From an uncultured Oscillospiraceae bacterium (GTDB taxonomy: Bacteria > Bacillota > Clostridia > Oscillospirales > Acutalibacteraceae), in NCBI GenBank assembly GCA_900556765.1, contig USQH01000003.1, positions 1 through 30,617 of the forward strand: a DNA stretch of 30,617 bases, read 5' to 3'. A model generated the notes under the pieces. That model worked only from the letters and a program-made list of their open reading frames with translations. It was not told the origin of the DNA and made no database searches. Both the position numbers and the translations under genes were made by a program. Shown here one piece after another: positions 23,853 through 29,926 of the stretch. Each line of letters begins with the position of its first letter. The stretch's first letter is position 1.

Positions 23853-25406
23853 GTGAAATATATATTTAAAATGCTGGAAAACGAATACTGGTGGGGCGGC
23901 AGCTCCTCCGACGGCAGTAAGGAGCCGTTCGGCGCCGACAGCGAGCACTACGCCGACTATAACGCCGACGCTCAGAATCAGACCATGCCGCTGTATGTAT
24001 CCAGCAAAGGGCGCTACATTTGGAGCGACAGTGCATTCAAGGTCAGTATAAAAAACGGTGAATTTACCATTGACGGCGACAAAGTTGAACTGGTCGAAGC
24101 AGGTAAAAATCTGCGCGACGCTTATCTTGCCGCAATGAAGGCTCATTTTCCCTTTTCCGACAAAAAACTGCCGGAGCTGTTTTTCCGTACAGCGCAGTAC
24201 AACACATGGATGCAGTTTACATACGACCCGACGCAGGAGGGAGTTCTGCAATACGCCCGCGATATCATAAGTCACGGCTTTAGGCCCGGCGTACTGATAA
24301 TTGACGAGGGCTGGCACGGCCGCTACGGCATTTGGGAATTTGACCGTCTCAAGTTCCCCGATCCGAAGGCAATGGTCGACGAGCTGCACAAAATGGGCTT
24401 TGTCGTCATGCTGTGGCTGGTCCCGTATGTCTGCCCCGACGGGCTTGATTTTATCAAGACCATTCGCTGGGATTATAATCCGCAGACATTTGACAAGCAC
24501 TATTTACGCAACGCAGACGGCAAGTACGCTTTGGTTGAGTGGTGGAACGGCTTCAGCTTTATTCTCGACATGACCAATTCCTACGACGTTGAACTGCTCG
24601 ACGGCAAATTACATCATCTCATGGAGGAATACGGAGTTGACGGCTTCAAATTTGACGGCGGCAACCTCCACTCTTACGCCGAGGGACATCTGGTCAACAA
24701 GCCGGCACAGACATCTCACACCGCCGCACAGCTTAACATCGCATGGAACGAATTCGGCGAGAAATACGAGTATCACGAATACAAAGACACATTTAAGGGC
24801 GGCGGCAAGGCGGTCATACAGCGCCTGTCCGACAGAAACCACGAGTGGCACGGCAACGGCATTGACTCCATCATTCCCGCTGCGCTTATCAACGGAGTGA
24901 TCGGTCATCCGTACATCTGCCCCGACATGATAGGCGGCGGCGAATGGACCTACCGCGCACTGCACAGAGACAAATTCGACCCGGAGCTGTTCGTGCGTAT
25001 GGCTCAGGTGTCCGCGCTGTTTCCGATGATGCAGTTTTCGTGGGCACCGTGGGAGGATCTTGACGAAAAACATCTCGGCTACGTCCGTGACGCCGCAAAG
25101 CTGCACGCCGATATGGCGGACGAGATAGTATCCATGCTCGAGAACACGCGTCTTACCGGCGAGCCGACACTTCGCAACCTGGAGTACAACTATCCACACT
25201 GCGGTTTTGAACGCGTGACCGATCAGTTTATGCTCGGCAGCGATATTTTGGTCGCACCGGTCATCGAAAAGGGTCAGACCGAGCGCGAAGTCGTATTCCC
25301 CGACGGCAAATGGCAGTCGCAAAACGACCAAACCGTTTACAGCGGCGGCGTTCATACGGTCAAAGCACCGCTCAGCGTGCTGCCTTGGTTCAGAAAAGTA
25401 CAGTAA
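23853..25406 (+). CDS. GH31 alpha-glycosidase, MYORG-like
   Basis: The 517-residue GH31 enzyme has nucleophile Asp268 in GVDGFKFDGG and acid/base Asp327 in RLSDRNHEW. It lacks the long N-terminal beta domain of typical GH31 alpha-glucosidases, starting the barrel near residue 108. The run FRTAQYNTWMQFTYDPTQ, then GFRPGVLIIDEGW (142-154), resembles the animal MYORG/NET37 branch, reported as alpha-galactosidase, so an alpha-galactoside substrate is as likely as an alpha-glucoside. There is no signal peptide; it is presumably cytoplasmic. The GTG start at 23853 is backed by TCGGAGGCGG. The protein ends with a short beta domain (QFMLGSDILVAPVIEKGQ). It is monocistronic and unlinked to a transporter. 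Confidence 0.9.
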   Translation: MKYIFKMLENEYWWGGSSSDGSKEPFGADSEHYADYNADAQNQTMPLYVSSKGRYIWSDSAFKVSIKNGEFTIDGDKVELVEAGKNLRDAYLAAMKAHFPFSDKKLPELFFRTAQYNTWMQFTYDPTQEGVLQYARDIISHGFRPGVLIIDEGWHGRYGIWEFDRLKFPDPKAMVDELHKMGFVVMLWLVPYVCPDGLDFIKTIRWDYNPQTFDKHYLRNADGKYALVEWWNGFSFILDMTNSYDVELLDGKLHHLMEEYGVDGFKFDGGNLHSYAEGHLVNKPAQTSHTAAQLNIAWNEFGEKYEYHEYKDTFKGGGKAVIQRLSDRNHEWHGNGIDSIIPAALINGVIGHPYICPDMIGGGEWTYRALHRDKFDPELFVRMAQVSALFPMMQFSWAPWEDLDEKHLGYVRDAAKLHADMADEIVSMLENTRLTGEPTLRNLEYNYPHCGFERVTDQFMLGSDILVAPVIEKGQTEREVVFPDGKWQSQNDQTVYSGGVHTVKAPLSVLPWFRKVQ

Positions 25407-25435
25407 AACGCACTAAAAAACAGTAAAACACACAT

Positions 25436-25562
25436 AAAATAAGAGAATTTACGCATAAATTCGACATCTCGGAAAAATCTGCTTGACCTCGCGTGACAAA
25501 TGTGGTAAAATGGTCAATACCTCTGAGAGGGTTTATTTTTTGCGCATAAATTCTCTTATTTT
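25436..25562. repeat. 16-bp inverted repeat flanking the rpmG-secE promoter
   Basis: AAAATAAGAGAATTTA (25436-25451) is the exact reverse complement of 25547-25562. CGCATAAATTC is also present as a direct repeat (25452-25462 and 25543-25553), and the left copy forms a GAATTTA/TAAATTC hairpin by itself. The promoter at 25483-25511 lies between the arms. Confidence 0.75.
25483..25511 (+). promoter_or_regulatory. Promoter of the rpmG-secE-nusG-rplKA operon
   Basis: TTGACC (25483-25488), 17 bases, then TAAAAT (25506-25511). The leader contains a short CCTC/GAGG hairpin followed by TTTATTTTTT (25520-25541), a possible weak attenuator. Confidence 0.7.
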
Positions 25563-25606
25563 TTTGAGGAAGGCTAAATTTTTCCGTAAAACGGGAGGAG
25601 CCGTCA

Positions 25607-25756
25607 ATGAGAGTAAAAATTACATTAGCTTGTACGGAGTGCAAGCAGCGCAACTACAATACCATGAAGAACAAGAAGAACGATCCCGATCGACTTGAGA
25701 TGAACAAGTATTGCAGGTTCTGCAAAAAGCACACTCTCCACAAGGAAACAAAGTGA
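25607..25756 (+). CDS. rpmG: 50S ribosomal protein L33, zinc-binding form
   Basis: This 49-residue protein of the large ribosomal subunit is too short for many gene finders but clear: it starts MRVKITLACTEC, then RNYNTMKNKKNDPDRLEMNKY and ends KKHTLHKETK. Two CxxC pairs (Cys9/Cys12 and Cys36/Cys39) bind zinc, so this is the C+ paralogue, normally used when zinc is sufficient. The ATG at 25607 follows GGGAGGAG. It is the first gene of the rpmG-secE-nusG order common in Firmicutes, 15 bases before secE. Confidence 0.97.
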   Translation: MRVKITLACTECKQRNYNTMKNKKNDPDRLEMNKYCRFCKKHTLHKETK

Positions 25757-25771
25757 TTAGGAGGGCTACAA

Positions 25772-26476
25772 ATGAAGGTTGCTAAAATAATCAGTCGCAT
25801 CATTGCGATAGGTTGTGGTATAGCGGCTCTCGCGATGTTCTTCTGCCCGATCGCAAAGATCGTCGGCACGGAAACATTTGAACTATTCGGCTATCAGCTC
25901 GCCTTCGGCATGAATGCAAAGTCATGGTCGGGCAACACGGTCGATATGCAGGTCTCTTCCTACTACACCTTCGCTTTTCTGACAGTTGCTTTTTCAGCTG
26001 TAATGTCGTGTCTGTCCTTTAAAAAGGGCAAGTACATGGTCTCCGCATTTGTATCGGGTATAATCTCCTCGATACTCGTGCTGTTGTTCAGATTCAACAC
26101 CGTCGGATCATACGTTGATTTTCGTCCGATCACCGGTTCGACCGCCGCGACCCGCGAATATCTGATTTTCTTCTATCTGCTGTTCGCGTTCGTTCTCGCT
26201 TTCACCGTTCTTTCGGCTGTTGCGATACTGGTTGCCGACTACGCCGACGTGCTCGCGTCGAACGGCGAAAAGAAAACGATCTTTAAGCGCTTTATCACCA
26301 CCATTCGTGAATACAAGAGCGAGATAGGAAAGATCACTTGGCCCGGCCGTTCGACCGTTCTCAAGAACACTCTGGTCGTTCTTGTCATGTGTGCTATCTG
26401 CGGTCTGTTCATCTGGCTGCTGGACACCGGTCTCGGCAAGCTGTTGGAACTCATTCTGTCGCTCAAACAATCCTGA
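25772..26476 (+). CDS. secE: SecE translocase subunit with an extra four-helix N-terminal membrane domain
   Basis: The last 65 residues (about 170-234) are a normal SecE: amphipathic helix FKRFITTIREYKSEIGKITW, the conserved WPGRSTVLKNT, and one membrane helix (199-218). Bacterial SecE of this clamp type is usually only 60-75 residues. Here it is preceded in one frame by about 165 residues with four hydrophobic helices (about 7-29, 64-83, 89-108, 131-157) that I do not recognise. The ATG at 25772 has AGGAGG 8 bases upstream, and no start codon with a ribosome binding site lies near the SecE part, so the long form appears to be the real product. It would make a five-helix subunit of SecYEG. 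Position between rpmG and nusG is the standard secE locus. Confidence 0.93.
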   Translation: MKVAKIISRIIAIGCGIAALAMFFCPIAKIVGTETFELFGYQLAFGMNAKSWSGNTVDMQVSSYYTFAFLTVAFSAVMSCLSFKKGKYMVSAFVSGIISSILVLLFRFNTVGSYVDFRPITGSTAATREYLIFFYLLFAFVLAFTVLSAVAILVADYADVLASNGEKKTIFKRFITTIREYKSEIGKITWPGRSTVLKNTLVVLVMCAICGLFIWLLDTGLGKLLELILSLKQS

Positions 26477-26512
26477 TTGCCCCTGATTGTAAGTTAGTTT
26501 GGAGGTCTTATC

Positions 26513-27031
26513 ATGGATGAAGCTAAATGGTATGTTGTCCATACCTACTCCGGCTATGAGAATAAGGTAGCGCAAAACCTTGAAAAGCTCGTAGAGAACC
26601 GGAATATGCAGGACGTCATCTTTGACATCAAGGTGCCGACGGAAACGGTAACCGAGATCAAAGAGGACAAAACGCATGAATATGAACGAAAGGTTTTCCC
26701 CGGATACGTTCTGATAAAAATGATCGTCACCGACGATTCATGGTTTGTCGTCCGCAATATCCGCGGTGTCACCGGCTTTGTCGGTCCTTCGTCCAATCCC
26801 GTTCCGCTTAACGACGACGAGGTCGCCGCTCTCGGTATCGAGAAGCGCGTGATCGAGCTGCGTTACGGTGTAAACGACAACGTTCGCATCGCCGACGGTC
26901 CGCTCGAGGGCTTCGAGGGCGTCGTAGAGGAGCTGGAGCCTGACAAAAACTACGTCAAAGTCAAAATTTCGATGTTCGGCCGCGAAACTCCCGTCGAGTT
27001 GGAGCTTGATCAGGTCGAACCGTTGGACTGA
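26513..27031 (+). CDS. nusG: Transcription termination/antitermination factor NusG
   Basis: The 172-residue protein has the NusG N-terminal domain (KWYVVHTYSGYENKVAQNLE, 5-24; FPGYVLIKM; GVTGFVG) and a C-terminal KOW domain (about 118-172, VRIADGPLEGFEGVVEEL). It binds RNA polymerase, modulating pausing and linking transcription to translation. The ATG at 26513 follows TTGGAGGT. It lies 36 bases after secE and is followed by a 140-base leader before rplK. Length and motifs are ordinary. Confidence 0.98.
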   Translation: MDEAKWYVVHTYSGYENKVAQNLEKLVENRNMQDVIFDIKVPTETVTEIKEDKTHEYERKVFPGYVLIKMIVTDDSWFVVRNIRGVTGFVGPSSNPVPLNDDEVAALGIEKRVIELRYGVNDNVRIADGPLEGFEGVVEELEPDKNYVKVKISMFGRETPVELELDQVEPLD

Positions 27032-27087
27032 GCATAGCTTCAGTCTGGCACAACTACTGCAGTTTGGGCGGAACATCCGCCTGACGC

Positions 27088-27148
27088 GTGGGAGGGCAGC
27101 CGTCCCGCTCCGTTTTATCACGGGATAAGAGCTGTACCGCCATACCAC
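27088..27148 (+). promoter_or_regulatory. Candidate L1-binding site upstream of rplK
   Basis: GTGG (27088-27091) can pair with CCAC (27145-27148). Inside is the asymmetric loop GA opposite GCCATA, then GG/CC and CAGC/GCTG pairing. The GTGGGAGG string is the one in the 23S rRNA L1 site, where GGTGG-GA-GGC pairs with GCC-loop-CCACC. It precedes rplK by 23 bases, the site at which L1 represses the operon in other bacteria. Confidence 0.65.
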
Positions 27149-27171
27149 ATTTATTTCGGAGGTGCTCAACA

Positions 27172-27597
27172 ATGGCTCAAAAAATTGTTGGTTATATCAA
27201 ACTTCAGATTCCGGCTGGCAAGGCTACGCCGGCACCGCCTGTTGGTCCGGCACTCGGTCAGCACGGTGTAAACATCATGGCGTTCACAAAGGACTTCAAC
27301 GAACGCACAAAGAACGACGCTGGTCTCATCATACCGGTAGTTATCACCGTCTATGCCGACCGCTCCTTCTCATTCATCACAAAGACCCCGCCCGCCGCTG
27401 TTCTTATTAAAAAGGCTTGCGGTATCGAAAGCGGTTCAGGCGTTCCTAACAAGACCAAGGTCGCCAAAATCACCAGCGAGCAGGTAAGAAAGATCGCCGA
27501 GACAAAGATGCCCGACCTCAACGCGGCCACCATCGAGACTGCTATGAGCATGATCGCCGGTACTGCCAGAAGCATGGGTATCGAGGTCGTTGACTGA
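27172..27597 (+). CDS. rplK: 50S ribosomal protein L11
   Basis: The 141-residue protein is L11, which binds the GTPase-centre rRNA and takes part in factor binding and the stringent response. The N-terminal domain has the proline motif IPAGKATPAPPVGPALGQHG (12-31) and the C-terminal RNA-binding domain ends with the conserved IAGTARSMGIEV. The ATG at 27172 is chosen because TCGGAGGTG lies directly upstream; an in-frame ATG at 27088 falls inside the leader RNA structure. Length is exactly typical. It is cotranscribed with rplA. Confidence 0.98.
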   Translation: MAQKIVGYIKLQIPAGKATPAPPVGPALGQHGVNIMAFTKDFNERTKNDAGLIIPVVITVYADRSFSFITKTPPAAVLIKKACGIESGSGVPNKTKVAKITSEQVRKIAETKMPDLNAATIETAMSMIAGTARSMGIEVVD

Positions 27598-27630
27598 TTT
27601 ATTTGTCTGCTCCCGGGCTTGAAAATCCCG

Positions 27631-27659
27631 GGTGGGAGGAAAATTCCGATTTAACCACT
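27631..27659 (+). promoter_or_regulatory. Second candidate L1-binding site, upstream of rplA
   Basis: In the rplK-rplA gap, GTGG (27632-27635) pairs with CCAC (27655-27658), with the asymmetric loop GA opposite GATTTAA and an inner GGAA/TTCC helix. It is a compact copy of the 23S rRNA L1 site fold. A CCCGGG/CCCGGG hairpin overlaps its left edge (27612-27632). Confidence 0.65.
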
Positions 27660-27681
27660 CTATTGGGAGGTCACATTTAAT

Positions 27682-28377
27682 ATGAAACATGGTAAAAAAT
27701 ATACCGACAGCGTAAAGCTCGTCGAAAAAACAAAACTCTATGATGTCAACGAGGCTATGGATCTGGCCGTAAAGACCAAGACCGCCAAGTTTGACGAAAC
27801 TGTTGAAGTTCACGTTCGTCTGGGCGTTGACTCGCGCCACGCCGACCAGCAGGTCCGCGGCGCCGTAGTTCTCCCCAACGGCACCGGCAAGGATGTCCGC
27901 ATCCTCGTCTTTGCCAAGGGCGACAATGTTCAGAAGGCTCTTGACGCCGGTGCAGATTACGCCGGTGCAGATGATTACGTTGCAAAGATCCAGAACGAAA
28001 ACTGGCTCGACTTTGACGTAGTCATCGCAACACCCGACATGATGGGCGTTGTAGGCCGTCTCGGTAAAGTTCTCGGCCCGCGCGGACTGATGCCTACTCC
28101 TAAGGCAGGCACCGTTACCCCCGACGTCACAAAGGCTGTTGAGGAAGCTAAGGCCGGTAAGATTGAATACCGTCTTGACAAGACCAACATCATCCATTGC
28201 CCCATCGGCAAGGTATCCTTCGGCGCTGAAAAGCTCCAGGAGAACTTTGACGCTCTGCTCGGCGCTATCGTAAAGGCTAAGCCGGCTTCTGCAAAGGGTC
28301 AGTACATCAAGTCCTGCGTAGTTGCCAACACGATGGGCCCCGGTATCAAAATTAACCCTGCAAAGGTTGATAACTAA
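27682..28377 (+). CDS. rplA: 50S ribosomal protein L1
   Basis: The 231-residue protein forms the L1 stalk at the ribosomal E site and in other bacteria represses its own operon. It starts KHGKKYTDSVKLV and has VEVHVRLGVDSRHADQQVRG (41-60). The signature block is MMGVVGRLGKVLGPRGLMP (about 119-137), followed by PKAGTVTPDV. The ATG at 27682 follows TTGGGAGGTC. It lies after a candidate L1-binding leader in the rplK-rplA gap. Length is normal. No terminator follows before the rplJ promoter, so some readthrough into rplJL is possible. Confidence 0.98.
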   Translation: MKHGKKYTDSVKLVEKTKLYDVNEAMDLAVKTKTAKFDETVEVHVRLGVDSRHADQQVRGAVVLPNGTGKDVRILVFAKGDNVQKALDAGADYAGADDYVAKIQNENWLDFDVVIATPDMMGVVGRLGKVLGPRGLMPTPKAGTVTPDVTKAVEEAKAGKIEYRLDKTNIIHCPIGKVSFGAEKLQENFDALLGAIVKAKPASAKGQYIKSCVVANTMGPGIKINPAKVDN

Positions 28378-28408
28378 TCAAACGATACCGAGTTTTTGCA
28401 CAAAAATA

Positions 28409-28437
28409 TTGACAGACCGCTTGGTCTGTGATATTAT
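28409..28437 (+). promoter_or_regulatory. rplJL promoter with a palindrome in the spacer
   Basis: TTGACA (28409-28414), 17 bases, then TATTAT (28432-28437). ACAGACC (28412-28418) and GGTCTGT (28423-28429) form a perfect 7-bp inverted repeat with a 4-base centre, lying over the -35 and spacer like a TetR-family operator. Confidence 0.7.
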
Positions 28438-28442
28438 AATTC

Positions 28443-28520
28443 CAGCTGTTCTTGACCTGAGACAGCAGGTGCCGCATTGGTTTGCGGTCTAATGGGTCGC
28501 TGTCGACCCGCCTGCCGAGG
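28443..28520 (+). ncRNA. L10 ribosomal protein leader
   Basis: The segment has GACAGCAGGTGCCGCA, then GGTCTAATGGGTCGC and CCCGCCTGCCGAGG, the conserved order of the L10 leader RNA in Firmicutes. The L10-(L12)4 complex binds it and represses rplJL. CAGCAGG pairs with CCTGC.. of the 3' strand to close the structure. It is followed by an attenuator at 28578. Confidence 0.9.
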
Positions 28521-28577
28521 AAAATAGGATATCAAATTATAAATTCACGGTGCTTTTCCGTTTGTTGTAATTTGCGT

Positions 28578-28610
28578 ACGCCTGTCTCCTCGTCGGGGAC
28601 AGGCGTTTTT
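28578..28610 (+). terminator. Attenuator before rplJ
   Basis: ACGCCTGTCTCC (28578-28589) pairs with GGGGACAGGCGT (28595-28606) and runs into TTTTT, only 22 bases before the rplJ start. Positioned after the L10 leader, it is the likely means of repression. Confidence 0.85.
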
Positions 28611-28632
28611 ATTTACCGGAGGTGAAACCAAA

Positions 28633-29148
28633 GTGCCAAGCGAAAAAGTTTTAGAAGCTAAAAAGCAGCAGGTTGCCGAACTGAAAGAAAGACTGGACGG
28701 CGCTGTTGCAGGTGTTGTTGTTAATTACAGCGGTATCAACGTTGCCGACGATACAAAGCTCCGTAAAGAGCTGCGTGACAACGGCATCAAGTACACCGTT
28801 GTCAAGAATACCCTTCTCAACATTGCTGTTGAGGGTACTCCCCTGAGCGGCCTTGCCGAGGTTCTGAACGGAACCACCGCCATCGCCACCAGCACGGACG
28901 ACCACACCGCCGCTGCCCGTATACTCAGCAAGTATGCCGAGACAAGCGATACGTTCTCTGTAAAGAGCGGCTTCCTTGACGGCGAGATCATCGGCCTCGA
29001 CAAGATCGAAGCCCTGGCTAAGCTGCCGTCCCGCGAAGTATTGCTCGCTACCGTCTGCAACGTATTTAACGCTCCGATCGCATCCTTTGCTCGCGTCGTA
29101 CAGGCTATCGTCGACAAAAACGGCGAAGCTGCTCCCGCAGCAGAATAA
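28633..29148 (+). CDS. rplJ: 50S ribosomal protein L10
   Basis: The 171-residue protein anchors the L7/L12 dimers on the ribosomal stalk. It has the typical start EKVLEAKKQQVAELKERL and the core TKLRKELRDNGIKYTVVKNT (about 42-61). Its C-terminal helix binds L12, and the tail is alanine-rich. The start is GTG at 28633, preceded by CCGGAGGTGA. It has its own promoter and the L10 leader with attenuator, so it can be regulated apart from rplKA. Length is normal. Confidence 0.98.
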   Translation: MPSEKVLEAKKQQVAELKERLDGAVAGVVVNYSGINVADDTKLRKELRDNGIKYTVVKNTLLNIAVEGTPLSGLAEVLNGTTAIATSTDDHTAAARILSKYAETSDTFSVKSGFLDGEIIGLDKIEALAKLPSREVLLATVCNVFNAPIASFARVVQAIVDKNGEAAPAAE

Positions 29149-29216
29149 TCGCAAACGTTCGGTTTGCAACAACTTTATTACTCAAAAACACAATATCTAT
29201 TTGGAGGTAAGTTAAA

Positions 29217-29594
29217 ATGGCATCTGAAAAAATCACTGCTATTGTTGAAGAACTTAAGGTTCTTTCCGTTCTCGAGCTGTCCGAGCTCGTTAAAGCTGTA
29301 GAAGAGGAATTCGGCGTTTCTGCCGCTGCTGCTGTTGCAGTTGCTGCTCCTGCTGCCGGTGGCGCTGCCGCTGCTGAGGAGAAGACCGAGTTCGACGTTG
29401 TCCTCGCTGAGGTCGGCCCGAACAAGATGCAGGTCATCAAGGCTGTTAAGGATCTTGCCGGTCTCGGCCTTGCTGAAGCTAAGGCTTTCGTTGACGCTGC
29501 TCCGAAGACCCTCAAAGAGGCTGCTTCTAAGGACGACGCTGAAAACATGAAGGCTAAACTTGAAGAAGTCGGCGCTAAGGTTGAGCTTAAGTAA
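29217..29594 (+). CDS. rplL: 50S ribosomal protein L7/L12
   Basis: The 125-residue stalk protein recruits translation GTPases. The N-terminal dimerisation and L10-binding helices (ITAIVEELKVLSVLELSELV, 6-25) are followed by an Ala/Pro hinge (about 36-54). The C-terminal domain starts TEFDVVL and has the conserved NKMQVIKAVKDLAGLGLAEA (69-88). The ATG at 29217 follows TTGGAGGTAAG. The gap to rplJ is 68 bases. Codon use is highly biased (GCT, GTT), as expected for a highly expressed gene. A strong terminator follows, so the operon stops here rather than continuing into rpoB. Confidence 0.98.
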   Translation: MASEKITAIVEELKVLSVLELSELVKAVEEEFGVSAAAAVAVAAPAAGGAAAAEEKTEFDVVLAEVGPNKMQVIKAVKDLAGLGLAEAKAFVDAAPKTLKEAASKDDAENMKAKLEEVGAKVELK

Positions 29595-29624
29595 TTTTTA
29601 AGCAATAACTAAATAAAAACGCGA

Positions 29625-29662
29625 AACCGCGGCATGATGTATCGTCATGTCGCGGTTTTTTT
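29625..29662 (+). terminator. Terminator after rplL
   Basis: AACCGCGGCATGA (29625-29637) pairs with TCATGTCGCGGTT (29645-29657), one G-T wobble, followed by T residues to 29662. It closes the ribosomal protein operon. Confidence 0.92.
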
Positions 29663-29857
29663 ATGCTTTCACGCCCATCGAATATTATTTGCGACGCAAC
29701 TGTACAAGCCGCTTATCATACATTCGTCGTTGCAAATTCGCATTTTAGCATACAATGATGCATTGCCATGGCATAACCGTGGAAAATATATGATAGCCCA
29801 ATATTATTCTTGATTATCACAGCGTATTCATTACAATTTGAGCGACATTCTCGGGCG

Positions 29858-29886
29858 TTGACAAGTAATTATTCATATTGTATAAT
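29858..29886 (+). promoter_or_regulatory. Consensus promoter of the zinc-ribbon protein gene
   Basis: TTGACA (29858-29863), exactly 17 bases, then TATAAT (29881-29886): a perfect consensus, 40 bases before the ATG. Confidence 0.85.
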
Positions 29887-29926
29887 TATCCTGTAATTGG
29901 TATGATCACTTTAGGGAGGTTATAAT

